NCBI GenBank assembly: GCA_019454045.1
Contig: SKCR01021135.1
Location: 1 to 64,000, forward strand
DNA: 64,000 nt
Origin: Zanthoxylum bungeanum
Lineage: Eukaryota; Streptophyta; Magnoliopsida; Sapindales; Rutaceae
Reading direction: 5' to 3'
Shown here: piece after piece, positions 11,448 to 22,665 of the stretch
Position numbering within the stretch: position 1 is the first letter of the stretch
Layout: the number at the start of each line of letters is the position of its first letter
Made by a program: the position numbers and the translations under genes
Notes under the pieces: generated by a model
Databases searched by the model: none
The model's input: the letters and a program-made list of their open reading frames with translations, nothing else
Told to the model about the DNA's origin: nothing

Positions 11448-13094
11448 TCATTTTCTTTTGCTTCCTTTTCCTACATATGTGGATCTGCTTTCCTCAGTAG
11501 ACGCCTTGACTCGAACATCTTTGTTGATTTCAGTGCCGTTTTTCAACGTGATGGCTTGACATTGCTCATTCCCTTTGTTTTTTAGATTTGGTTCTGTATT
11601 GCTAGGAAGGGTACCTTGCGGTCTATAACTATGAGCATTGGCTAGTTGTCCCATTTGATTTTCCAGTGTCTTCAAAGATGTTGCTTGATTTTGAACCATA
11701 GCTATTAAAGTATTGTATTTTGCTTCTTGCCTTTTCAAATGGACAAGCACTTCTTCTATTCTTGGTTCTTTTTCATACTCCTGACCTTTGTTCTGCTATT
11801 GGAATCCTGGTGGTGGATTGTTCATTTTCCCTGCAGTGTTACTCCATGAGAAATTGGGATGATTCTTCCAACCTAGGTTGTAGATATTGGAATATGAATT
11901 GTTTCACTGTCTGTTGAAATTACTGACATAGTTCTCAATCTCATCATATTGGTTGTAAGATTCTGCCTCTGGTGCTTCTTCATATGATGAACTTGTGGAT
12001 CCAGCATTAATCTTCATGTTAAGAGTTTTCAGATTTTTGCAAATCTGATCCAGCTTGGCATTCATTGCTGTGTTGGATTCTACTTCGTGGATTCCTGCTA
12101 TTCGTTGGACTCATTTCTGTTAGCCACAATGAATTGTTGTTGGCCATTTCTTCAATTAAGTTCCATGCCCGATCTTCTTCTTTTACCATTAAAGCTCCTT
12201 CAGCAGCAGCATTTATTGTGGTTCTCATTAGTCCATAAATTCCATTATAAAAGATTTGGACTTGTAGTCACTTTGCAATCTCACGGTGAGGATATTTTCG
12301 GAGTAATTCTTTGAATCTTTCCCAAGCTTCGAAAATGGATTCTTAGTCATGTTGCACAAAAGATGTGATGTTGTTCCTCAGCTTTCCTGTTCTGGCTGGG
12401 GGGGAGACTTTTGCAACGAATTTGGTGGCAACAATATTCCAAGTTGTGATGGAACCTACTGGTAGTGAATGGAGCCAAGCATTAGCTTTATCTTTCAAAG
12501 AATATAGGAAAACACGCAGTTTTATGGCTTCTTTTACCGCTCGGTTGTAATTGAACGTGTAACAAACTTCCAGGATGTTGCTGATGTGGGCTTTATGATC
12601 TTCAGTTGCATTCCCCCAAACTGGACTGATTGGTGTATCATCTGAATGCATGTTTTGATTGCATTCAGGATGTTGCTGATGTGGGCATTAGGATCTTCAG
12701 TTACATTCCCCCAAACTGGACTGATTGGTGTATCATCTGAATACATGTTTTGATTGCATTCAGGATGTTGCTGATGTGGGCATTAGAATCTTCAGTTACA
12801 TTCCCCCAAACTGGACTGATTGGTGTATCATCTGAATGCATGCTTTGATGTCAAGGAAGGAAGTATAATGCATGATATGAAGCCGTCAACCAGTGGAATT
12901 GTTTTGTCTCGAATGGGAATTGGTGGTGCAACTTCCAAAGGTTCAGGTTCTTGATTGTTCATGTTGATTAGTGCTTCTTGGCCTTCTCGCATTTCCCTTC
13001 TCAATTGTCTGATTGTTATTTCAATTTCTAGGGCAAACAGATGGATTTCAAAGCTTATGCTTATTCTCATGTAGTGTCTGAGAACATGAAACAC
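11448..13094 (-). pseudogene. Athila gag remnant
   Basis: Broken gag (capsid-like) reading frames run from right to left on the minus strand. They comprise an N-terminal piece (13094-12828); the capsid core with KAIKLR-like, DKANAWLHSLPVGSITTW and FVAKVSPPARTGKLRN words (12651-12343); an AAAEGALMVK...LIEEMANNN segment (12228-12019); and a C-terminal piece with LENQMGQLANAHS, RPQGTLPSNTE and CQAITLKNG (11750-11448). Multiple stops and frame shifts separate them. A 95-bp triplication interrupts the N-terminal half. These words are typical of Athila gag. No intact product is possible. Confidence 0.85.
12572..12850. repeat. 95-bp tandem triplication inside gag remnant
   Basis: Units starting AGGATGTTGCTGATGTGGGC begin at 12572, 12667 and 12762, exactly 95 bp apart, with only a few differences. 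95 is not a multiple of 3, so each copy shifts the frame. Confidence 0.9.
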
Positions 13095-13177
13095 AAGAAA
13101 ATAAAAATAATAAGTAAAAATAAATTAGACACAACTAACGTATCTAACCCCAAAATTAATAGTGAAAGATAAATAAG

Positions 13178-13202
13178 TCACCGACAACGGCGTCAAAAAA
13201 CT
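13178..13202 (-). other. Athila primer-binding site
   Basis: On the minus strand the bases directly inside the LTR read TTTTTTGACGCCGTTGTCGG. This is a decayed form of the Athila/Tat primer site TTTTTGGCGCCGTTGCCGGG, which pairs with a tRNA 3' end. It fixes the sense as minus. Confidence 0.65.
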
Positions 13203-14995
13203 TGATCGGTGTATAAACACACACGTACTGCAAGCGAACGTATCGCTCAAGTAATATAAAATGTATCGATCCCACGAGGACTTAATACTTAAGCTATTAA
13301 TTTATTAAGCTAAATGTATATGAGTATCTAATTGATTGATTGTTGGTTGAATGATGATTTTTATCTAAAACAAGTAAATAAAATAGTGCGAAAGTAAATT
13401 TAAGGAAAAATAAATATTATAAAGCTATCTAGGGTGGTGAATTATTCTAATATCTTTTAAAGATAAAATGATTATCGCATGTTTGTGCAATATATCGGTT
13501 TATTAACTTGTAACACGAAAATATGCAAAAGCCTTTGTCAATGGTCAGATGAAAACTCCCAAAGTAACCCAATTAATCATATGTCTATGTTAAGCAAGTT
13601 ATCTAAATTCATTAAGATTAAGTTCCAATTGTGGCCTGATAAGTACATGTCTATCTTGAAAGGAAATATACCTTAAGTGAAAATTACCCTAAGGTGAGAT
13701 CGTGAGCTATTGAGTCTAAGACTGAAACCTAAAATCCATTTATCAAGTTCATTGTAAGTTTATCATATCAATCTTATTAGTAGCCAGTTAATAAGAAGCG
13801 TTAAGATTAAGACTCAATAAATAAACTAGTATATTACCCAAAATATAAAATAACCGACTTATAAACCGATGATATTGGAATTCATCACAACCCTAGATAC
13901 AGTGTTTAGTTACAACACATATCTAGGATTATTAAAGACATAAATAAATAAAACAACATAAAACAAACTTGAAAATTAAAAGGTAAAATAAAATAATAAA
14001 ATAAAATATTGGGGTTAGGATCCACTTTTATTACTTCTAATTTAGAAATCTCCCTCACTATAATATATAAATTTGTATTATATTACCAACCGACCATATA
14101 GGCAATATTCTGATTATGTTAGATTTTTAATTAATTCCAACTGACCATAAAGGCGGTATCCAATTAAGTCAGGCTAAAATTAATTTAATTAAGTCCAACA
14201 GATCATAAAGACGGTATCTCATTAAGTCAGGTTTTAAAATAATTTATATATCATAACTAAGAGAGATTAATCTAAATTATAATAATAAAAGCTTTACCTT
14301 TCACCCCAGTAGAAAAAAGTTACATACTCATACTTTAAAGTAAAACAAAGAAATATTTATTGCTTAAAATAAATATTAAATACAAGAAAGCTGTAAATAA
14401 ACAATCAAGATATTATCATCTAGTATTGTTAAGGAAATCTTCAGAAGAAAATAATTTTTCAAATGAAATCAGCCTCAATTTATAGGCAAAATTGGCCTTA
14501 CACGTCACGACGCAGAAGGTTTACCGATGCAATGCGTGTCGATTGTTGACACGTGGCACACGGATTTAAAGAGATGTTAACACGTGGCATGCGACCATCG
14601 ACGGTTGAATTATTTGCTCTGTGTTGCGAGATGTGAAGTCTTGGCGTCGCGAAGCTGACGTCATACTGATGCAAGGAATGATACGTGTCGGCAGACTGAA
14701 TTATTGTGCTGACGTCATGATGACATGATGATGACGCACGTGCTGACGTGACGATGAAGTGGTGATAACAAGTGCCGACAGTATAGTAACAGTAGCGAGT
14801 CGCGATGCGAATTTTCATTTTTGCATTTTTGTCTGTTTTTTACCGTTTTAGCCCCAAGTTGATTCCATTGAGTCATTAAATCTTATTTTTCTACAAAATA
14901 ACATAAAATACATCAAAATATTCACAATAATCGAGAAACTATACAGAATATTAAGTAAAAGAGGCGGTAAATATTGATATATTTTTCACTTATCA
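13203..14995 (-). repeat. Athila 5' LTR (in sense direction)
   Basis: It starts TGATCGGTGTATAAACAC and ends CACTTATCA on the + strand. It is collinear with 4509-6313. It is followed by GCACG and then by sequence continuing the element interrupted at 4508. Confidence 0.85.
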
Positions 14996-16735
14996 GCACG
15001 ACCTGTTACTCTCTGTCGACATGAGCTTGCTTTCGGACAATATCCGGTCAGGGCGCGTGACTCGGACATTGGACGCTTGATTTATTCGTCCAATTGAGTT
15101 GGTTCATGGACGCTTGATACAGATTCAGGATAACATTGGTTTTGGAATTTGATTTCGTTTATAGCGGATTATTTTTGTGACATATTTTGGATACTCTTGT
15201 TTTATGATTTTTTTGGAAAAGTGTTTCAAAAAGTTTGTTTCCAAAAAGGTTTGCTTTTGAACGAGATATACTTGATTTCCGCTTGTGATATGATATGATA
15301 TGATATGTTTCCGCCACGGTGCTCGTACTATGTTTATTTATTTTATGAATTTGATTCCACTATGGTGCTTGTATAGGGTCATATCCATCTGAAATGGCAC
15401 GACCCGTTACTCTCTTTTGACATGAGCTTGCTTACGTACATTGTCCGATTAGTGCGCGTGACTCGAGCATTGGACGCTTGAAAAGTTTTTTTTTTCTAGA
15501 AAGATTCGCCTTTGATTATGATGGGTTTCGAGCGATTTCCTTATGTTTATGTTTCTGATGATGGATGAAATTGACTTATGGAATTTGTGTTTTTAATGTA
15601 TGTGTGATCAGTTTGGTTGATGATTTGGTTTGTGTCATAGTAGTTTTAGTCAGGGTATTCATTCGAACGACATTCATCTCATACATATTATCAAATAGGT
15701 AATGAGTCTCGTACGAGCTTTGTTTGATCGCGTTGGTATACTATTAGCGTAAATATGTTTTGAAAGTTTCTATTGTTCATATATATATAGTAGTATATCC
15801 TTAATTTATTTACTTTTGTCGATTATAGTACGATTGTTATGTAAAAGATTTGGGATTCTTTATAAGCTACATTTATGAATTTGGATATATAATTATATGT
15901 AATTTGGATGTGAAATGTTCGAAAGGTTATTCGTATAAAAATTAGTGCTTGATTTATTATTAAAGAAAGTTTAAACTTTTTGATTTGATGATGTTTCAAT
16001 TATGTTTCATTTTCGGTTATATGATAAAAGAGTTTAAATTTCATAATGTAAATATTTTGGATATTACTGTTTTGTTTAAAGATTCGATTTTGTATTAAGT
16101 ATGTCTTATGAACTCAGTTTCTGGATCGATTTATGTAATTATTTTTGGAAGACTTTGTATATAGCGAGTGTAAAGTATAGTACAGAGTTTAAAGATTTTT
16201 TGACAAACAACTATACACACATATATGTTTATATATACTATTTTCAAGATTTATTCGCTTTTTATGGTATGAGTATGGTTAATTATTTTGCAGGTTGGCA
16301 ACCAGATCAGCCAACCATATAAGCTTTTGGAAAGTCATGCTCAAGACGATGGAATCACCTAAGTTATAGTCATATACTTTAGAGTCATGAGGAGTGTCGT
16401 ATAAGTTTAGAAGTCTATTTCTTTTTGTTTATGTATTGAGTCATGCTGATTATGCTATTATATGTTTGTAAATTAAAGTTTTGGTTTGTACGTATATTTT
16501 TGGGCATGGAGCCCCTAAATATTAATGGTGTGTATTTGATTTGTCTTGAGTAGCGGACATGAGGTCTTCTTGCATGTTTGATGTCTTTTGTAGGTCGTGT
16601 TTTGGTTCTGCACTGTATTCCAAGTTGCCCAATTCTATGGTGCATCATGTAAAATTTTCATTAGATTTGAGACTCAGGGAGAAAGATTATTTCTGTTTTT
16701 TGCCGGTAGCATCTTGGCTTCAGCGGATTGTGACA
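14996..16735 (+). mobile_element. Gypsy-like LTR remnant, right part
   Basis: This continues the element cut at 4508. The phrase ACTCTCT..GACATGAGCTTGCTT...GACGCTTG appears at 15005-15090 and again at 15405-15480, showing an internal tandem repeat of about 395 bp. An ATATATG-rich non-coding stretch follows. TTGTGACA near 16728-16735 could be the LTR end. No gene was seen; small frames have no domains. Confidence 0.38.
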
Positions 16736-17722
16736 AATAATGGCTACGGATGCCTTATAGGTATATTCCTATCTTGCATGGAAATCCATTCTATGAATAC
16801 GATCACGCGTTATCAATTCGCAAGGCTAAACTAAAACTCTATTTTCTAAGTTTGTTAGGATTTACCATAACTATCCTATTGTTGGCCAAGCAATAGAACA
16901 CATTAAGTAAAGAAAATGATAAACAATCCTTATAGAATGTCAAAAATCAATTATAAAAGAGATTCAATTAATAAAAGTTCATATTTTGTTCCATTACAAT
17001 CATAAAATAAGATATAGTTCATGATAAAGAAGATAAACAATATCATCATGTTCAATATAATAAATAACAAAGAATTAATAAAGAATAGATAGAGAAAAAA
17101 ATCATAAAGATTGTCAATCTTCAATCTTCAAGTTCTTCAATATTCTCTTCTTAATTATTGTTTGATTTTATTGTTCTTGGTTGTTCTTAAATGGTTGCTT
17201 TGTTTAGTGAGTGTTTTGGTCTCAAAAGATGTAAATTTTCCTCCACAAAATCATATGTGAAGTGATTCTTGATGTTCCCTTATATATATATATATATATA
17301 TCTCACAAACCAAGTATCTTATTTGATTTTGGAGTTATCATATTGGTATCTTTCCATATATATTTTCTAATTCACTGGAATAATTTTTAACTAGCCAGTG
17401 TCGCGCCATAAAATTGCGTGTGTCGCAACATTGCTGATAGTACAACATCGTCAAATTTCAAGCTCGATTTTAACCAAGAAGATGTTCGATTAAGTTTTTT
17501 AAATAAGCTATAACGTTATAGATAATTAAGTCTTCTTTCCAATGCAACTTGAATCACCTCGATTGAACATCATATGAGAAATTTATGGTCAAAATACTGA
17601 AGGCTGCACAAATTAAGAAGTTACTGGTGTAAATCGGGAGATTGTGGTTTCACTCTTTTTTGCTCAATTCTCCATATAATGCATCATAAATAATGAAACA
17701 ACGAATATTAGTGCATTTAAAA
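16736..17722. other. AT-rich intergenic DNA
   Basis: No gene was recognised. A (TA)n microsatellite lies at about 17281-17301. The CT-rich, promoter-like look around 17100-17280 could come from an old LTR, but no borders were found. Confidence 0.4.
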
Positions 17723-18046
17723 TAGGAGTGGCCAAATTAACCAAATCAAGCCGAATCGAATTGAGAATATCAATTTGGTTCGGTTTTTCAATTTTTGTTT
17801 GAGTTAAATTGATCGGTTTAGTTTGGTTCGAATCGTGAACCGGACCCGTGAATCAATTGGTTTGTAAAATCGTAAACCGAATCGATCGATTTTGGGTTAA
17901 TTCTTTTAAACAAATTAATTTTGTTCGGTTTTGAACTGAACCGAACCAGTTTGGTCCGGTTTTAACCATTCGGTTCTTAAGTTCTTGAACCGATCGATTT
18001 TCGGTTTGGTTCGATTCGAAATCGAACCGGTCTTTGCGCACCCCTA
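17723..18046. mobile_element. hAT MITE with perfect 8-bp target duplication
   Basis: A 324-bp non-coding element rich in GGTTCGGTTT / AACCGAACC words. The left end TAGGAGTGGCCAAA and the right end CTTTGCGCACCCCTA are inverted repeats. ATTTAAAA occurs immediately on both sides (17715-17722 and 18047-18054), the 8-bp target duplication expected of hAT transposition. Confidence 0.88.
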
Positions 18047-18736
18047 ATTTAAAACATGCAAGAACATAATTTATAAGGAAATTAATAATAAATGCACTTG
18101 AAAAATATATATTATATGTACTTATTAGAAACCATCTATATTCTTCTATCTAAATCTTCCATTTAAAGGATTTCGTCATATTGAATTTTCCAGAATTCTA
18201 GAGCCAATTTTTTATTTTTATTTTTAATTTCTTCTATTTCTCCAAAGTCTATTTGTTTCTCATTGAATGTTGTGGGAAACAAATATGAGTGTATATAAAA
18301 AAAAAAAAAAAAATTAGAATGTAAATAGTTCCACCTATTAATAAATCACTAAAGTTTATTTGCCCTGATCTATTTATTAATAAGTTTGGGTAGACTAATG
18401 TTTTTTATTAATTATTATGAGTGGAAATATTTAGAAATAAAATAAAAATTAATCCAATTTATCATTAAAAAACTTTTATTCAAATAATTTTTGAACAACC
18501 AACTAGTTTCCATTTTGTATTTGTTTGCTACTGTGATAACCGGCCGGCCACCCACTCAGAATATTTTTTTTAACACTATGTTTTAGAGAATACTATATAA
18601 TATGCGAGATGCCACTTAAGTAAGAATAATTAACATTAAATATTGTAAAATTAACTAACGTAATCCATTACGTATCCGTTACCTATCCTGCCCTACAGCC
18701 CTAGCCCTAGTATTGGAGAAAGATTTGTGGGAGATA
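18047..18736. other. AT-rich intergenic DNA
   Basis: No gene was seen. It holds a 15-base A run near 18298-18313 and a short GGCCGGCC palindrome near 18541-18548. Confidence 0.4.
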
Positions 18737-21105
18737 AGTAGACCCGGCCGGCGGTTCGGTTCCGGTGCGGAACCGAACCGAACCTGCCGGTTTTCGGTTC
18801 CACAAGTGTGGAACCAGAACCTTAAACTGAACGGGAACCGACCGGTTCGGTTCCAAGTTTTTTTTTTTTAAATTTTGAAAATTAATTAAAATAAATGAGA
18901 TGAATTTTATAAATAAAAAAATTTATTACATTGAAGAGCTTGAGCTTAAATTTTTAAAAATTTAAGTTGCCTACGTATCCTCCAAGGGTGAGAGGAATCA
19001 AAGCTCACGTAGTTCCATTACAAGTTTAAGATATATCCCCTTTGTAAATTATAATTTTACAATTATCAATCATCATTATCAGTTGATCATTCGGCTCCGG
19101 TTCCGCTTGCACTTGTTGCAGAAGCATTATCGAACAAATCTTCAAAATCATCGGGGGCATCTTCTTGTTGTCTCAGATCAGCTCGAGTCCAATCATCCAC
19201 ACAAGCTGTTACTTCTAGAATACTTGGATGTAATGAATATCGCCTAACTTCCAATATATTACCTCCCAAGCTGAAGGCTTGCTCAACCGCAACGGTGGAA
19301 ATAAGTGCTGCCAAGATCTCTTTAGCAATAATAGATAAAACATGATATATATTTTGATGCCGGTTCCATCATTCAAGGATTTTAAAATTTTTACTGCATA
19401 AACTTTCGTTAGAAAACTCAAAATTTGTAGATAAATAATTATCCAATTCAGGGTTATTAGTTGTCGTATCCCTAGATTTTTTATTTCGTTGCAATAACCA
19501 ACGATCCCCTGCGCTAAGTCTTGTTTGAATTACCGGTTCGCTACTACTAGATTGACCTAATGTTCCTAAGTTATATCTTACAATATAATCATTAAATAAA
19601 ATAATTAAATCACTTCTTAATTTCGTCATTATGCTCGTACTATCAATTTCATCTAATATTCCTAAATAACCATAGATTCAAACCTTCTAATTTAAATATA
19701 TGATCAAAAACAGCAGCAATAAGATAAAGTAAATGAATTTCTCTAAAATAATTCAATCATTTTACCTTCATAGCAGTAATGACTTCGAGCAAAACAATAT
19801 CATTAGGGTCGTCACTGTCAACATGCTCATCGAGAGTGCCAACAATATTCAAACTCTCAAGAAGAAATAAATGTGATGTATGATAATAAACACTGCTAAA
19901 AACTAAAGTAGCATCATTAAAAACTCTTAAAATATCTAAAAAATTTTCACAAATATCCCATTGACTAGGATAAAGTGTGATATTTTGAACATGTTGAGAA
20001 AAAAACTACATAATGCATCTTTGTATTGAAATGCTTGACATAAAAGAAAATAAGTAGAATTCCAACGTGTTGGAACATCTCTTGAAAATTTAATCGGTTT
20101 AATACCATTTATTTTACAAAACTTGGTCCATTCTCTCCTAACTTGAGAATATGACCAAATACAGTTAAGTGCCGTTTTAATTGGATCAAGGAAATGTGAT
20201 AATAATTTTAGTCTGTCTTGCACACATATGTTAAGGACATGACATGTACAACGAATATGAAAAAATTGACCCCCTAAATTTGGTTCACATAAGGATTTTA
20301 AATCATGAATGGATGCAGTATTTGCAGATGCATTATCAAATCCAATTGTTAAAATTTTTTCTACTAAACCATATTCATCAAAAATTACCTTCATCATTCT
20401 ATAAATATTATGTGCAGTATGTGAGTCATCAAAAACTCTAAATGCAATAAGTCTTTTTTGTATGGTAAATGATGCATCAATCCAATGACAAGTCACACCA
20501 ATGTATGAGTGTGTTTGCCAATGGTCACTCCAAATATCAGAACATATAGAAATACGACATTTCATCTCTTTAAATATTTCATTTAAAATAATTTTACCAT
20601 CTTTATATAATTTGAAAATATGACGTTTTGTTGTGTTTCGAGTCATTCTACATGCAGCAAGGTTTAAAACATTATGCACGTAATTAGTAAAATGAAGTTG
20701 TTCACCAAAACTTAAAGAAAGATGTGCCATACAAGTTAATTTCGCAAATTCTTCTCTATTTTTTGCATCAGAATATTTAAATAAATCTACACTACTCGTA
20801 CCTCTACTAGATGTTGCATACCTGCCCATTTGAGTTTGCGTCGTATCAATGTCAAACTCAACCGGATGATGTTTTTCCATGTGCTTGATCATATTGCCAT
20901 ATCCACCAGAAACTTTATAGATAACCCCACAATAGTTGCAAATTGCTTGTTGTGAACCATCTTCTAGGCGTTCCAAATTAAAATGAATTTTGAAAATATC
21001 CGAGGACCGAGCCTTAACTTCTCTTCTCCGTGATTGTGCACTGACACTATGGCCGCTCTCTTGGGTTAACATCTTTGACATTATGTTCTCGGATGAACTT
21101 GCCAT
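18737..21105 (-). mobile_element. hAT transposon, degenerate, transposase on minus strand
   Basis: A GC-rich terminal-like stretch (18739-18860) rich in CGGTTCGGTTCC words is followed by a transposase pseudogene read leftward. The right terminal inverted repeat was not found between 21106 and 21422, so the right limit is only the transposase start. A target duplication could not be identified. Confidence 0.6.
19087..21105 (-). pseudogene. hAT transposase (RICESLEEPER-type), frameshifted
   Basis: The hAT transposase cuts and moves DNA in the nucleus. The minus-strand frame 21105-19936 (389 aa) starts MASSSENIMSKM. It carries a BED-type zinc finger at about residues 56-80 (CNYCG...HMEKHHP), then the RNase-H-like catalytic region with CSDIWSDHW and FDNASANTASI, and the insertion-domain word RCTCHVLN. 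The frame is lost at a T/A homopolymer near 19990-20000, where family homology leaves this frame. Further pieces are 19629-19369 and the C-terminal hATC dimerisation domain at 19314-19087 (VAVEQAFSLGGNILEVRR). The total span of ~670 codons matches a full-length protein, so it was recently complete but is now inactive. Confidence 0.85.
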
Positions 21106-21410
21106 TTTTTTTTTGAGAAATTAGGAAGAAAAATAAGAAAATTGAATAATTGCGATGCAAATGATAACAAATTAACAACTAAATGAATTGAGATTGTGAA
21201 TAAGAATATAAGAGAATAATTGTATTGAAGTAAGATTGAGAATAAGAGAATTATAGAAAATGAGAGAGTACATAACTATAATTAAATTAAAATTTTAATA
21301 TAATTAAATAATTTTTTTACCTCAATCAATACTCTGGCTTGATCGTTACAAGCTTATTGGCGATGACGTAATCATTACATAGACCATTAAGTAATGGTTT
21401 TTGTTCCTCT
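21106..21410. other. Region between hAT transposase and reductase TATA-like box
   Basis: AT-rich DNA with no gene. Part may be hAT 5' leader and part the former upstream promoter of reductase copy 2. The boundary between them is not visible. Confidence 0.4.
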
Positions 21411-21411
21411 C

Positions 21412-21422
21412 TCTATATATAC
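21412..21422 (+). promoter_or_regulatory. TATA-like box now separated from reductase copy 2
   Basis: TCTATATATAC matches the plant TATA consensus. The last five bases (TATAC, 21418-21422) are the target duplication of the retrotransposon that follows. Before that insertion this box would have stood about 75 bp upstream of the reductase ATG, a suitable distance for a plant core promoter. Its role is inferred. Confidence 0.45.
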
Positions 21423-22250
21423 TGTTGACGGCGGATTTTGGTCTCAGGGTAATATAGGAATATCACCTCTGAGGGAACCCTCCTTCAACTGTGAATTTGT
21501 TTGGTTATCGGGAACCAAAAGCAAACTTAGCGGAAAACAAGAAAATACGCCAATCAGACAAGGTGATTTAACGTGGTTCGGTGGATTTTGGATCCGACCT
21601 ACGTCCACGGACAAGAACAGGGTGGTACTTTTTATTTACTCAAATACACCTCTCAGACCTCTCCTTTGCTCTTACAAATTGGAACTTTAATCCCTCACTC
21701 TTGTGATGATTTTTTAGATGCTTTCAACTTGTTTTTTTTACTTGTCCTTCTACACTCACTCTACCCTCCTATTTATAATGGTGAAGAAACCAGATTCCTA
21801 TTTGTACAAGAATTCCCAATTGGAGATGGTCTCCTTTTCCTATCAGGATTCCTAGTCAAAACTATTCTCTTTTCCCATAAGGATTCCTAATCAAAACTAC
21901 ATTTACTTCCTTTATCCTATTAGGATATTAACTTATTACTTTACCCAATTAAAGTAGGACAACTTATCCCTTTTCTACAAGAATATGATGTTTTATCTTC
22001 CTGAGCACGCCTCGTCATGTGCTCGGTCTTCATGAGGTCGGTCATGATAGCCATTTGAACTGAGAATGCTGCTGTCGATCTGATAATGCTCGGTCATCCG
22101 ATCTCAAGTGCTCGGCCATTTAGTATAAAGTGCTCGGCCTCTTACCGTCAAGTTGTCGGGTCGGCTTTAACGGTCTCGATCAACGGAGTTACCCCTTTTA
22201 CCCCTGTCGTGTTGTTTAAATAACATAGTGCCCGAAAAACACCATCAACA
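21423..22250 (-). repeat. TR-GAG 3' LTR (in sense direction)
   Basis: 828 bp, TG...CA, nearly identical to 27209-28035. Short frames here (21394-21890) recur identically in the other LTR and are not genes. Confidence 0.95.
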
Positions 22251-22270
22251 TCTGTCCCCTAGTTCTCGGT
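22251..22270 (-). other. TR-GAG polypurine tract
   Basis: On the minus strand the bases just before the 3' LTR read AACTAGGGGACAGATG. The purine-rich AGGGGACAGA core lies in the position needed to prime plus-strand DNA synthesis. Confidence 0.6.
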
Positions 22271-22665
22271 AACAACGAGTTTGTGAGTTGATGCCGGGAA
22301 CTATAAAAAAAGATGGTGTGCTGATTGCCTTGCTGGTGGTCGCTCCAGAAATCACCGAGAAATTGTCTTTGCCATCAACTAAGTCTTCTGTTTCTATCTT
22401 CATATCCTCGGTTTATTGGAGATGCTGACTCTATTCAGAATGATTCTCCACCTCAAAGCAAATTGCTTACTTGGGTCGTTCCATCAGGAGATGAAGTTCC
22501 TCTTGTTGTCCAAACTAAAAATGACTCCTCCTCTGTAATATCTGTACCAGAGATTTGGGGGTCCTGACCCCTGACTGATCCAATCTCGATTGTGAGGAGA
22601 AAATTTTACCTCTGAGCTAACGATGATGTGCTCGGTGGCATGTGATCCTGTCTTGAGCTGTGAGA
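22271..22665. other. TR-GAG 3' non-coding segment
   Basis: Unique-looking sequence between the polypurine tract and the 82-bp array. No coding domain was recognised; the open frame at 22325-22567 on the + strand has none. Confidence 0.45.

Larger units (their letters stand above)
4509..14995 (-). mobile_element. Athila-like Gypsy retrotransposon, internally deleted, minus sense
   Basis: The element is bounded by two direct repeats of about 1.8 kb (4509-6313 and 13203-14995) that begin TGATC and end in TCA or TTA. Flanks read GCACA on the left and GCACG on the right, an imperfect 5-bp target duplication. Sense is minus: a primer-binding site lies at 13178-13202, then gag, protease and integrase remnants. 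Reverse transcriptase, RNase H and most of the integrase are missing. The LTRs differ at many positions and all frames are broken, so the insertion is old. It landed inside the Gypsy-like LTR remnant. Non-Athila material (7598-10140) lies between the integrase remnant and the 3' LTR. Confidence 0.85.

Noticed and set aside
17281..17301. (TA)n tract as a promoter element
   Set aside because: It is a plain microsatellite with no gene downstream.
18541..18548. GGCCGGCC palindrome as a regulatory site
   Set aside because: It is a single 8-base occurrence in AT-rich DNA with no gene nearby.
21394..21890. Open frames in the left TR-GAG LTR
   Set aside because: The same frame recurs identically in the other LTR (27359-27676), and LTRs are non-coding. 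No domain was seen.
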